From NCBI GenBank assembly GCA_902790375.1, contig CADARY010000010.1, forward strand, positions 1 through 43,960: DNA of 43,960 bases, written 5' to 3'. This document shows, in pieces, positions 1 through 8,265 of this stretch (its first letter is position 1; every line of letters begins with the position of its first letter). This stretch comes from Oscillospiraceae bacterium (GTDB lineage Bacteria > Bacillota > Clostridia > Oscillospirales > Oscillospiraceae). The notes beneath the pieces are model-generated. The model was not told where the DNA came from and searched no databases. It saw only the letters and a list, made by a program, of their open reading frames with translations. Made by a program: the position numbers and the translations under genes.

Positions 1-147
1 TTTGGACGCTTACTTAAGTACATCTGCGAAAAAGTGCCTTTATCAGAACCCAAATTTTCTCAGGATCTGCTCTTGCCGAATTATGCGGTATTGCCCTTGC
101 AGTCTGTGTAATTCCACGGCGCCGACACTGTCGCCCATCCGGCCCGG

Positions 148-1017
148 TCAGGCGTCAAACAGCGAAAGCTGCGCCGTCTCCCCGGGCATGGCGGCGATGC
201 AGCGGAAGCACGCCTCCGGGTCGTGCAGGACGCCGTGCTTTTCGCACTCGGCATGGAACAGCCGCATCAGCGCCGTATGATCGGGGCTCAGCACCTCGTA
301 GGCGTCGGCATAGCGCTTGCGGTAATCCTCGCTCAAGCCTGGAAAATGCCGATCGAGCGCGCGGTAATAGTACTCCCGGTTCCCCTCTCTGAGGGTTAAT
401 CCCGCACCGAAGCAGACGATGCCCTTCACGCCCGCATCAAAACACCAGTCAAGGATGCGCCGCACATTCTCCTCCGTGTCTGTCAGGAAGGGCAGCAGCG
501 GCGTCATCCAGACCACCGTCGGGATCCGGCGGCGCTGAAACTCCCGGAGCACCGCATAGCGCCTTGCGCCGGTGCAGACGTTCGGCTCCAGGATGCGGCT
601 CAGGCTCTCGTCCGAAACGGTGAGCGTCATTTGCAGGACGCTTTTGCTTTTTCGGTTGATGCTGTCAAAGAGGTCGATGTCCCGCAGCACCAGATCGGAC
701 TTCGTGATGACCGAAGCGCCGAAGCCGTAACGCTCGATGATTTCCAGGCAGCGGTGCGTCAGCCCGAGCTCTGCCTCGCAGGGCTGGTACGGGTCGCTCA
801 TGGAGCCGGTGGAAATCATGCAGGCCTTGCTCCGCGTTCTCAAGGCGCGCTCCAGCAGCTGCGGCGCGTTCTGCTTGACCTCGACATCCTCAAAGGGATG
901 GGTAAAGCGGTAACAGCTGCTGCGGCTGTCGCAGTAGACGCAGCCGTGCACACAGCCGCGGTACAGGTTCATCCCGTTCCAGCGGGACAGCAGTGATTTT
1001 GCCTCAACAAAATGCAT
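148..1017 (-). CDS. Radical SAM protein, SPL / Rv2578c-like
   Basis: The product has 289 residues. A CxxxCxxC cluster (C22, C26, C29) in a Gly-rich context, preceded by NLYRGC, is the [4Fe-4S]/SAM site of radical SAM enzymes. Its position close to the N-terminus and the following DSRSSCYR stretch match the spore-photoproduct-lyase-like/Rv2578c group. Members are mostly uncharacterised and are thought to generate a 5'-deoxyadenosyl radical; the substrate is unknown. The ATG has an AGAGGA ribosome site five or so bases upstream. The next gene upstream ends 75 bases away, so the two may be cotranscribed. The family call is firm; the function is not assigned. Confidence 0.85.
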   Translation of the reverse strand: MHFVEAKSLLSRWNGMNLYRGCVHGCVYCDSRSSCYRFTHPFEDVEVKQNAPQLLERALRTRSKACMISTGSMSDPYQPCEAELGLTHRCLEIIERYGFGASVITKSDLVLRDIDLFDSINRKSKSVLQMTLTVSDESLSRILEPNVCTGARRYAVLREFQRRRIPTVVWMTPLLPFLTDTEENVRRILDWCFDAGVKGIVCFGAGLTLREGNREYYYRALDRHFPGLSEDYRKRYADAYEVLSPDHTALMRLFHAECEKHGVLHDPEACFRCIAAMPGETAQLSLFDA

Positions 1018-1092
1018 TGTTCCTCTTCATCCTGTTTGATCAAGCGCCGCAGTCCGACCCGGGCGCAGGGGCCTCCCGGCAGCGGTGTTGCC

Positions 1093-2292
1093 TTAATTCT
1101 CAGAGCTGTCCCTGGCGAGGATGTCCAGCTCTCTGAGCATCTGGTATTTTTTCCTGCCGTTATCCAGGTTGCTCTTGAAGTCTTTTCGATATCTCTTATC
1201 GAGAAACAGCCTGCCGTAGCGAAAGAGCTGATAGAGCCAGGCGCAGGGCTTCAGCTGAGGATATTTCTTCAGCGCATCCCAGTGGAGCTCACCGGCTTTC
1301 TGAAGATAACGAAACAGCCCCGCATTGCGAATGGAGGCCGCTGTCGATTCGACCCTGACGCCGCCCGCGTTCTTCGTTCCGAAATTGCCGGAGTTCATGA
1401 CGTTTTCCAGCAGGAAGTCGCACATCTCGTCACTGGCATCCGCGCACCAGCGTATCGTGTCCGGCAGGCCGAGGCAGCGCTGGCAGACCCGCGCGGCCGC
1501 TTTGGCCAGGGTTTCCATATGCTCCTGCCTGGCAGCGGCGCAAAACGTGTCTGTCCAGAACGCGTCGTCCAGCTCCCGCTCGACGTACATCATCCAGTCG
1601 ATCAGCTGCCGCAGGCCGACGCCCGCGCGAAGGTGATGGCGCAGATGATCCAGCAGCACGATGCCGTTTGCAAGCTTCGGCAGCATTGGGATCCGGTGCC
1701 CGTCCACTTCGCCCGTGACGCGCTCCTGCAGGCCTTCGATCACATAGGACTCGAGGTCCTCGTTCCTGTGGCTGTAGGTATGATGCAGCTCATACTCCAG
1801 TCTGTTTTTTTCAAACTCGATATGGCGCCCGTTGTCATCCCGCTTTAATTGAAATCCGTTGCGGAGCATTAGCTCCTTTGCCTGTGAAAAGAGCTCCCGG
1901 GGGACGATCAGGTCAATATCCCCCATGGCCCTGAGATAGGGGCGCGCATAATAGATCCCCGCAGCCGATCCCTTCAGGATCACCATGGGGATGTCGTTTT
2001 CGGCAAAGAGACGGCAAAGCCCATCCTGCGCGAACATGTAGCGGGTATAGGCATCCACCTGAACGTATTGCGCGTTTTTCCAAGGTTTTCTCTCCTCCTC
2101 GGAGAGCGACGCCGGCAGCGCCGCGGCGGCCATCGCCGTCACGGTCTGGTTGTTCGCCTCTTTCAGAACCGCGTTCCAGTCCTGCTGCTCCTGATTTTCC
2201 CAGCGCTCTCCCCGGAGAGCGCATTTCAGCAGGTCAAGCAATGTTTTTTGAGCCTGATTCATCTCTGATCGGATCTCCCTGTTCTCAATCAT
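1093..2292 (-). CDS. Nucleotidyltransferase family protein (NTP_transf_5 type)
   Basis: The product has 399 residues. The segment around residues 105-130 has the family signature: LKG at 106-108, a spaced Tyr/Arg region, and a DIDLIV metal-binding Asp pair at D125 and D127. This is the PF14907-like nucleotidyltransferase fold often found near surface-polysaccharide or peptide-modification genes; the transferred nucleotide and target are unknown. AAGGAA lies seven bases before the chosen ATG. A later ATG at 2262 is possible but less well placed. A candidate promoter lies at 2337-2365. Known: family fold. Inferred: an enzymatic role, because both Asp residues are kept. Confidence 0.75.
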   Translation of the reverse strand: MIENREIRSEMNQAQKTLLDLLKCALRGERWENQEQQDWNAVLKEANNQTVTAMAAAALPASLSEEERKPWKNAQYVQVDAYTRYMFAQDGLCRLFAENDIPMVILKGSAAGIYYARPYLRAMGDIDLIVPRELFSQAKELMLRNGFQLKRDDNGRHIEFEKNRLEYELHHTYSHRNEDLESYVIEGLQERVTGEVDGHRIPMLPKLANGIVLLDHLRHHLRAGVGLRQLIDWMMYVERELDDAFWTDTFCAAARQEHMETLAKAAARVCQRCLGLPDTIRWCADASDEMCDFLLENVMNSGNFGTKNAGGVRVESTAASIRNAGLFRYLQKAGELHWDALKKYPQLKPCAWLYQLFRYGRLFLDKRYRKDFKSNLDNGRKKYQMLRELDILARDSSEN

Positions 2293-2336
2293 GCTGCGTT
2301 TCCTTAGTCTCTGTGCCGTCTGGATCAGCTACTTTG

Positions 2337-2365
2337 ATTTTACTCCATGGTTTTCTTTTTTACAA
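2337..2365 (-). promoter_or_regulatory. Candidate sigma-A promoter for the nucleotidyltransferase gene
   Basis: Reading the minus strand, TTGTAA (2365-2360) and TAAAAT (2342-2337) are separated by 17 bases in an AT-rich stretch. It lies 45 bases upstream of the ATG and is back to back with the plus-strand promoter at 2394-2421, so the two genes share a divergent control region. Confidence 0.5.
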
Positions 2366-2393
2366 TGCTTTCCTTCCCTGCATAATCTCTCAA

Positions 2394-2421
2394 TTGACTT
2401 TCCCAAGCGCTATGATATAAT
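2394..2421 (+). promoter_or_regulatory. Candidate sigma-A promoter for the secreted protein gene
   Basis: TTGACT (2394-2399) and TATAAT (2416-2421) are 16 bases apart. This would give a leader of roughly 100 bases before the ATG at 2527. I see no riboswitch or clear hairpin in the leader. Confidence 0.55.
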
Positions 2422-2526
2422 TCGTTATTATGCGTTTTGGGCTATCTGCGGCAGGGACATGCTTCTCCGCCAGAGACGGCTTCTCGCATCGAGCCATACT
2501 CCATATTTGGAAGTGAGGTAACGCTC

Positions 2527-4728
2527 ATGAAAAACGGCATGACCGCGCTCTTGCTTGCTGCGCTTGCTTTTCTTGCTCCTTTTTTTGCCCAGGGCGCCGC
2601 TTTTGCCGCTTCAGGAGAGGACACGCCGGCCCCCGGTCTGTACGGAGAGCATGTCCGTCTGATCACCGATGTGAACAGCGCCCCCATGGAGATTGAAAAA
2701 ACCGATCCGGTGACCGGACAGCGCAGCATCAGGACTGTCCGGGGAAGCGATTATATCCCCGTCAATTCCACGGATTTTGTTCAAATGATCTGCGGGCACG
2801 CTTCCGGCTCGTACAGTCTGGTCGGCGGGGAGTTCTATCTTTATTTTTACGATCAGGATCTGAATGTCAACTGGGACATTCTCGATCACACGGATGCGGC
2901 CACCGGCGAGAGAAACCGGGTCTCCATCGAATATCTGAAGGCGCTCAACGGCTTTCAGTTTACCGGCATTCCCGATGGGAGCTATGTCCGACTCGCACCC
3001 GCCAACGGCTATGAGTGCCGGCTTTTGATCTGGGATGGATGCCAGACCGGCTATCCCGTATCCGGGCTGACGACGGTCTTCAACGCCGACGGCGAGAAGG
3101 AGCGGCTGCCTGCGGACGGCTCCGCCTGCATTCAGGTGCCGGTAACGGCGGTCTATCTGATTGCAAAGCCCGGCTACACCTTCCTCAGTATGACGACAAG
3201 CAATACCGAGGTCACTGAGCCGGTATCCCACCCGGAATGCCGCTTCCCGGCCCAGGTGATCCATTTGCGGGGCTTCGGCGGCGCAGGCCGTGCAAAGAAC
3301 ATCCGCATCGCTGCCGGATATGATTACACGACCGGGAGCTTCTCCCGTGTCATGCCGAATACGGATCTTTCCGATTCGGTCATTGTGCTGGATGACGCCC
3401 ACTATCAGCCGGTTTCCTTGTCGAATCCGCAGCTCGATCCGGTGATGCAGAATATCCGCAACTGCATGGATTTTACCTGGACCGCCACGGCTGATATTGT
3501 GGACTGCTGGGGTCCGGACGGTACGAGCGACGGTGTTCCCGGCGTTTTCCGGAAGGGCGTCACCTATCACGGCATCCCCTATCGCTCCGGCTGGTCCACG
3601 CCGATCTATGTCGGCTGGCATGTCAGCAAGCAGACCTTTATGAACGCCGCCAACGATCCGGACAGCATCTTCTATCACCACAAGTCCACGGCCAACCCTG
3701 GGCCCTATTACAGCCTCGTCTGCTCCTCCTTCGGTGCGCTGGTTTCCGGTTTCCCCTATCCCATGACGAACTACGGCATGATGAAGGACCCGCAGCTTCT
3801 TGTCACAAGGACGGAGGAGCCGGTTATCGGCGGGCTGATGTCGGATGGCGTCGGCCACTGCTTTATTCCGGTGGCGCGCTCCGTAAGCGCGGACAAGCCC
3901 CCTGTTCTGACGCTGTCAGAGCAGGTCGGCCCTCTGACCGCCTGTCGCAATGTGTTTCAAGGGATCTCAAAAAGCTGGAAAGGGATCGGCCTGAAATCCA
4001 CCTACCCGTCGGAATTTGTTTACCATGTCTCTGCCGGCTCGTTCTCTCCCATTCCCTATGACATCAGCACTTACACCATCAAAAACGGCAGCGCAAGGCC
4101 GCATCGGGGCGACCAGAGTGTCTACACCTCTGCGATGAGTGTGCTTGTCAACATCAAGGATCCTGACGCCACGAGGCTCTATTATCAGAAATTTGATGTT
4201 GTCTGTGACCACGGGGTACCTGTCAGTGTTTCTCCATGCCAGTCCCCGCAGTATGTGGACATCGCTCCGGGAACCACCCAGGTGATGCTGAGAAGCTCCA
4301 CCTCCGGCAGCGGCACCTTCACCGGGGTCCCGCTTGAGGGCAGCGCAGTCTACGGCGTGTGGGCAAGCCGCGGCAATGAACAGCCCTCAGCCCCGAACAA
4401 CACAGAGTTTTTTGAGTGGCACGATCTGGCAGCGGAGACGATCACCTATCAGATCCGGGACGGCGTCCTTGTCACGGACGACGAGTTCTGGTACGCCGTT
4501 GCGATGGCTACCAATGAGATGGACTATGTCAAGGCAAATCACAAGAGCGGCCTGATCAGCATCCCCTATCAGCTGCCGGTCCGGTCAGAAGGCGAGACCG
4601 AAGCGCACTCGGATTATTCCAGCTATGCCGAGCGCGCGCGCATCACGTCCGACAGGCCCGTCTGGGCTTTCTTCCGCAAGGGTGTCTTTGGGGCGTATGT
4701 CACGGGATTGACGCTTGCGGAAGGCTGA
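2527..4728 (+). CDS. Secreted protein with NlpC/P60-like cysteine peptidase centre
   Basis: The product has 733 residues. The ATG at 2527 follows a GGAAGTGAGGT ribosome site and opens a clear signal peptide (Lys, about 20 hydrophobic residues, AFAAS). Residues about 50-160 look like a beta-sandwich (SDYIPV, YLYFYD, YVRLA), a pattern also present in the GDPD-like protein at 22607-24271. Further on, C399 in VCSSFG and H444 in GHCFIP are spaced like the catalytic Cys and His of NlpC/P60-type cell-wall peptidases, after a GIPY/GW segment typical of that fold. The C-terminal 250 residues look like beta-rich domains. There is no LPXTG or C-terminal anchor. It ends one base from the stop codon of the opposing fumarase-type gene. 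A peptidoglycan hydrolase or amidase role is inferred; the similarity is weak. Confidence 0.6.
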   Translation: MKNGMTALLLAALAFLAPFFAQGAAFAASGEDTPAPGLYGEHVRLITDVNSAPMEIEKTDPVTGQRSIRTVRGSDYIPVNSTDFVQMICGHASGSYSLVGGEFYLYFYDQDLNVNWDILDHTDAATGERNRVSIEYLKALNGFQFTGIPDGSYVRLAPANGYECRLLIWDGCQTGYPVSGLTTVFNADGEKERLPADGSACIQVPVTAVYLIAKPGYTFLSMTTSNTEVTEPVSHPECRFPAQVIHLRGFGGAGRAKNIRIAAGYDYTTGSFSRVMPNTDLSDSVIVLDDAHYQPVSLSNPQLDPVMQNIRNCMDFTWTATADIVDCWGPDGTSDGVPGVFRKGVTYHGIPYRSGWSTPIYVGWHVSKQTFMNAANDPDSIFYHHKSTANPGPYYSLVCSSFGALVSGFPYPMTNYGMMKDPQLLVTRTEEPVIGGLMSDGVGHCFIPVARSVSADKPPVLTLSEQVGPLTACRNVFQGISKSWKGIGLKSTYPSEFVYHVSAGSFSPIPYDISTYTIKNGSARPHRGDQSVYTSAMSVLVNIKDPDATRLYYQKFDVVCDHGVPVSVSPCQSPQYVDIAPGTTQVMLRSSTSGSGTFTGVPLEGSAVYGVWASRGNEQPSAPNNTEFFEWHDLAAETITYQIRDGVLVTDDEFWYAVAMATNEMDYVKANHKSGLISIPYQLPVRSEGETEAHSDYSSYAERARITSDRPVWAFFRKGVFGAYVTGLTLAEG

Positions 4729-4729
4729 G

Positions 4730-5581
4730 TCAGGCCAGATCCACCGTTGCGATCCTGGGCTCGAAGCAGCAGGTGGGGCGCACGCACACAATGCGCACCC
4801 CGCTTGCCCGCTGGGGGCCGACCTTCAGGAAGCTTGCAAGGACGGAAGTATTTCCGCCGAGGCCGAGCGGGCCGATGCTCGCCTCGTTCACACGGCGGGT
4901 GATCTCCCGCTCCATCTCGCTCTGCACATCGTATCTGCCGTCCGCCTGGGCCTGCAGCATCATGGATGCCGCCTCGAAATGGGACCTGCCGATGCCCACG
5001 GCCAGCGTGCAGGGAGAGCAGCCGAGCTGCGCCACCCCTTCGGTGGCCCACTTGACGATCTCATCGAGCACGACTTGGGTGTCGTGCTTGTGGAAAACCC
5101 GGTAGGTCTTAGCGCGGATCGCGGGTCCGCCGCCGAACATCAGGATATGCAGGCGGAGCACATTCTCCTCGCAGCGGCGCAGCAGGATCGGCGCGGGCTC
5201 CACGCCTGCGCTGTCGGGGTCCAGGCCTCCGCTCTGGTCGATACGGGAGCTGTCGTCGCCCATGATGCCCATGGGCCGGCCCGGCAGACTGCGCAGGCCC
5301 TGCCGGACCCCCTCGCGGATCTCGTCCAGCATTCTGCCGGTGACGGCGCAGTCCGCCCCCACCTCCAAAAGCAGATGCGGGATGCCGGTATCGTCACACA
5401 GGGGGCTGCGGTTTGCCTCCGCCGCCTCCGCGTTATCCAGGATCGTTTTCAATACCCATCTGGCTTTTTCGTTCTGCTCTCTCTCGATCGCCTGCCGATA
5501 CGCCTCTTTTTTGTCCGCCCGGAAGGTCGAGCCGGCCTCAACGAGCGTGTCCCTCACGAGACTGACAATATCATTTTTCAT
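4730..5581 (-). CDS. Class I fumarase / tartrate dehydratase-type alpha subunit
   Basis: The product has 283 residues, usual for the separate alpha subunit of an oxygen-sensitive [4Fe-4S] hydro-lyase (fumarase class I, TtdA). Cluster ligands are likely C62 in LCDDTG, C188/C191 in LGCSPCT, and C271/C272 near the end. The GLGGNTS loop is also present. The enzyme adds or removes water on a dicarboxylate; fumarate, mesaconate and tartrate are all known substrates of the family and sequence alone does not decide between them. Its start overlaps the beta gene by 11 bases, indicating translational coupling. It is the last gene of the TRAP catabolic operon. The stop lies one base from the stop of the plus-strand gene. 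Confidence 0.88.
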   Translation of the reverse strand: MKNDIVSLVRDTLVEAGSTFRADKKEAYRQAIEREQNEKARWVLKTILDNAEAAEANRSPLCDDTGIPHLLLEVGADCAVTGRMLDEIREGVRQGLRSLPGRPMGIMGDDSSRIDQSGGLDPDSAGVEPAPILLRRCEENVLRLHILMFGGGPAIRAKTYRVFHKHDTQVVLDEIVKWATEGVAQLGCSPCTLAVGIGRSHFEAASMMLQAQADGRYDVQSEMEREITRRVNEASIGPLGLGGNTSVLASFLKVGPQRASGVRIVCVRPTCCFEPRIATVDLA

Positions 5582-6080
5582 AAATGCTCCTCCCGTGGGC
5601 CGCGCCGATGATGGCGGGGTATTTGTCGACCTTGATCAGATGCAGGGCCTCCATCCCAAGCTCCGGAAAGGCAAGGACTCTCTCCTCGCCGGTCTTGCTC
5701 CCCAGCAGCGCCGTCACGGGCGGGATCACCGCATAGACCGCGTTATATCGCTCCAGCGCGGCAACCGTCTCGGGGTGCAGCGCCCCCTTGCCCAGGTGAA
5801 GCTTGACGCCTGCGGCGCTCAGCGGCGCGATGCTGCTCTCGATCTCCAGCTTGTTGGAGCTCGTAGGCCCGACGCCCGCCGGGCTGACCGCCGTATGAAA
5901 AATGACCTGACCGTGTAAATCTATGCCAAGGGAAGCTTCCGTTCCGTCTTCAATCATCCGCAGGAGCTTCGGAAGCACCGCGTCTCTCCCGCAGAGGATA
6001 TAGCCGCTGATCTCGACCGTATCGCCCACCTGAAGCGCTTTCGCCGCTTCCTCGCTGATCGGTGTGGTCAATTGTATCAT
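5571..6080 (-). CDS. Class I fumarase / tartrate dehydratase-type beta subunit
   Basis: The product has 169 residues, a little short for FumB-type beta subunits (often 180-200). Visible landmarks are ISG (24-26), RD (32-33), GPTSS (71-75) and GKGA (97-100). The usual RDAAHKR stretch reads RDAVLPK here, so the conserved His is missing, and the Arg normally found after GPTT is replaced by a Lys-containing stretch. These changes near the substrate pocket argue for a substrate other than plain fumarate (inference). GGGAG lies seven bases before the ATG. Here beta precedes alpha, with an 11-base overlap. A strong hairpin separates it from the aldolase gene. Confidence 0.82.
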   Translation of the reverse strand: MIQLTTPISEEAAKALQVGDTVEISGYILCGRDAVLPKLLRMIEDGTEASLGIDLHGQVIFHTAVSPAGVGPTSSNKLEIESSIAPLSAAGVKLHLGKGALHPETVAALERYNAVYAVIPPVTALLGSKTGEERVLAFPELGMEALHLIKVDKYPAIIGAAHGRSIYEK

Positions 6081-6104
6081 TGTTTCACTCCCTTTTATGG
6101 AAAG

Positions 6105-6164
6105 GACAGTCTGCCTCCGCGTCAGGCAAGCAAGCGATGCGGGGGAAGCAGACTGTCTTTTTTT
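6105..6164 (+). terminator. Strong hairpin with T-run, oriented opposite to the operon
   Basis: The arms GACAGTCTGC (6105-6114) and GCAGACTGTC (6148-6157) are perfect. They extend inward by a CCTCCGC/GCGGGGG stem with a two-base bulge and are followed on the plus strand by seven Ts (6158-6164). As an intrinsic terminator it points rightward, against the flanking minus-strand genes, and its T-run touches the stop codon of the aldolase gene. Read leftward it ends in CTTTCC, so it could also weakly attenuate transcription into the hydratase genes. Confidence 0.65.
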
Positions 6165-7308
6165 ACTCGTTCACCGCAAAGAGCTTTACATAGCCGCTCT
6201 CATTCTTGATTACGCCGAAGGCGCGGGCGCGGTTGTAGATTTTCTTTGCCCAGTTGGTGTGGGGCTTGATCTCGTTCATCTTATTGCCGCCGGCGCCCTT
6301 GACTACGCCCCCGTCGGTGCCGAGGATCTGGCAGGCATCCTCATACTCCTCCCTGGTGACGGCCATCAGGGCGTTGACGAACTTGACGTGGGTCGGGTGG
6401 ATTACGGTGCGGCCGATAAAGCCGTTGGCCTTGTCCAGCAGCACCTCGCGCAGCAGGCCGTCGATCTCGCCGTTTACCAGCGGCTGGCGGCGCATGAGAT
6501 AATCCTCGATCCCATAGTGCTGCAGATCCTCAAACATGAGCTCCTTCGGCGCGCGGAAATACTCCCACACGGGGCCGGAGATCACATAGTCGTTATTGCG
6601 GCCGCACACGTTGACAATATCGCTCAGGCACTCGCGGACCGTCATGATGTCATAGAGACTGTAGTCAACGCCGCGGCGCACACCGAAGACAGAGCTGAAA
6701 TCCGTCCCGCCGACACGCACCTGCAGCACCAGATGACGATACTTGTCCAGGATCTTCTTGATGCCCATGAGCTGCTGCATGCGGCTCTCCTTATAGGCGA
6801 CCTCCGGGTCCTCGATGATCGGCATGCCATAGAGGATCTCCCCGAAGCGGTCGTTCAGATCCTGCAGGTAGGCATAGTATTCATAGCCGTTCTCGGCGTT
6901 GAATTTGGGGAAATTGACGCCGCAGAGGGAGCGGACCTCCTGCTTTGTCAGCTTCTCGCCAAAGGCCTTGAACTGCGCGAGATTGCGGATACGCACGAAA
7001 ATCAGGGGCACATGGTCCGCATCCAGCTCCCCGCTGTCCACCGCCTGGGTGACCGTGGCCAGCAGATGATGGACGTTTTCCATCGCCTCCGGCACGCGCT
7101 CCTCCGGGCAGGCATCCTCAAAGCAGAGCACCATGGTGGTAAGCCCCGGCATGGCATGCTGCAGGATTTTCGGCGTGAAATCCTTGAAGCCCGGCATATA
7201 CATGGTAGCGCCCAGGCAGTATTGCAGCAGCTCGCGGTCAGTATATTTGTTGAAGTGCTCCGGCTCAACCACGAACTTGAAATCCGGGTTGTACAGATGA
7301 TGTCTCAT
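6163..7308 (-). CDS. HpcH/HpaI aldolase / citrate-lyase-like C-C lyase
   Basis: The product has 381 residues, longer than typical CitE (about 290). It resembles the TIM-barrel C-C bond lyase family related to CitE and malyl-CoA lyases (FEDACPEE, VRIRN, RVGGTDFSS, GRTVIHPTH near the C-terminus). Such enzymes cleave or form a C-C bond next to a carboxylate with a divalent metal, usually on citryl-, citramalyl- or malyl-type substrates. Related long members are known from tellurium-resistance-type clusters, but none of the other ter genes is here. It sits between the TIM-barrel gene and the fumarase-type hydratase. Family good, substrate unknown. Confidence 0.75.
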   Translation of the reverse strand: MRHHLYNPDFKFVVEPEHFNKYTDRELLQYCLGATMYMPGFKDFTPKILQHAMPGLTTMVLCFEDACPEERVPEAMENVHHLLATVTQAVDSGELDADHVPLIFVRIRNLAQFKAFGEKLTKQEVRSLCGVNFPKFNAENGYEYYAYLQDLNDRFGEILYGMPIIEDPEVAYKESRMQQLMGIKKILDKYRHLVLQVRVGGTDFSSVFGVRRGVDYSLYDIMTVRECLSDIVNVCGRNNDYVISGPVWEYFRAPKELMFEDLQHYGIEDYLMRRQPLVNGEIDGLLREVLLDKANGFIGRTVIHPTHVKFVNALMAVTREEYEDACQILGTDGGVVKGAGGNKMNEIKPHTNWAKKIYNRARAFGVIKNESGYVKLFAVNE

Positions 7309-7357
7309 GTACGCTTAATATCCTTTCTTAAATTCCGGTCGCTGCCGGGGTTCGTAA

Positions 7358-8260
7358 TCAAATCAGGCTGCCCTTCGGGCTCCAGACCGCCTCCGGATAA
7401 TAGGCGTCGATCATTCGCTTGACAAGGGCGCACTGCTTGGCGCGCTTTCTCGCGTCATCCTCGGTGCTGTCCCAGCTGTGGGTCGCCGCGACGGAGCCGC
7501 CGGTCTTGAGATAGATGGGCGCTGCGATGCGGATCATCTCCGGTACCTCATAGTGGCGGATAAAGCCGCCTGTGGACTTCGGGTTTTCGGTGTGGATATC
7601 AATGGGGCAGTCCACGGCCTGGCGCATGGCGGCAAGCATTTGCAGCTGGATATCGCGCACGGGATTGATGGAGTCGGCGCCGATGCTCTCCAGCAGCTTT
7701 GCCGAGCAGGGATTGCCGTGGCCGGCATGGGCCGAGACCTTGAAATGGCAGTCCTCGGGGATCTCTCCGGCCTTGCGCATCTCATTGAGGATCCAGAGGC
7801 AGCCCTCGTCATACACCAGAAAGCCGCGGCAGCCGATGTGCGCGGCGCGCTTGACGTCCTCGATCGCGCGCACGATCTGCTCCTGACCGCGCAGGCGGTA
7901 GCCCATGCGCACACCCTCCTCGGTATGGACGGAGGCGGAGGTGTCGGTCGTGGCGCGCGGGCCGATGGCGAGGATCAGATCGGTCTTCCACTGGTGGGCA
8001 AGCTCCACCATCTTGCCGATCTCCTCATCGGTCAGGCGCATGATGCCCTGGGTCTGGGTGACGCGGTGGAGGTACAGGCCGTAGCCGTCCATGGCCTCCA
8101 GCAGGGCCCGCATGACCTTCGGCCCCTGGATGCCGGGGACCTCGAAACGGTACTGGCCGCCATCCCGAAAGCGCTTTTCAGAGCTCGGCAGATCGTAGGC
8201 ATCGCCGCCGGGAAGCCCGACAGACTTCAGAAACTCTCTCGTTTTATCCATGCTGTTCAT
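7358..8260 (-). CDS. TIM-barrel protein, possibly peptidase-U32-like
   Basis: The product has 300 residues. Alternating beta/alpha segments (LILAIGPRA, GCRGFLVYDEGCL, CHFKVSAHAGHGNP, GADSINPV, CPIDIHTE, PIYLKTGG) point to a TIM barrel. The overall look recalls U32-peptidase-like or HisA-like barrels, but I cannot find a diagnostic catalytic motif, so no reaction is proposed. Its His, Asp and Glu residues at strand ends are compatible with a metal enzyme. It starts five bases after the decarboxylase stop and lies inside the catabolic operon, so a role in the same pathway is likely. Confidence 0.5.
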   Translation of the reverse strand: MNSMDKTREFLKSVGLPGGDAYDLPSSEKRFRDGGQYRFEVPGIQGPKVMRALLEAMDGYGLYLHRVTQTQGIMRLTDEEIGKMVELAHQWKTDLILAIGPRATTDTSASVHTEEGVRMGYRLRGQEQIVRAIEDVKRAAHIGCRGFLVYDEGCLWILNEMRKAGEIPEDCHFKVSAHAGHGNPCSAKLLESIGADSINPVRDIQLQMLAAMRQAVDCPIDIHTENPKSTGGFIRHYEVPEMIRIAAPIYLKTGGSVAATHSWDSTEDDARKRAKQCALVKRMIDAYYPEAVWSPKGSLI

Positions 8261-8265
8261 TTCTT

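Noticed and set aside
2-280. Plus-strand open frame at the left edge
   Set aside because: It overlaps the end of the radical SAM gene and looks like non-coding translation. In 1-147 I see nothing I can name.
6163-7308. Tellurium-resistance (ter) cluster from the long citrate-lyase-like protein
   Set aside because: No TerD-, TerC- or PELOTA-type gene nearby; the context is a TRAP catabolic operon.
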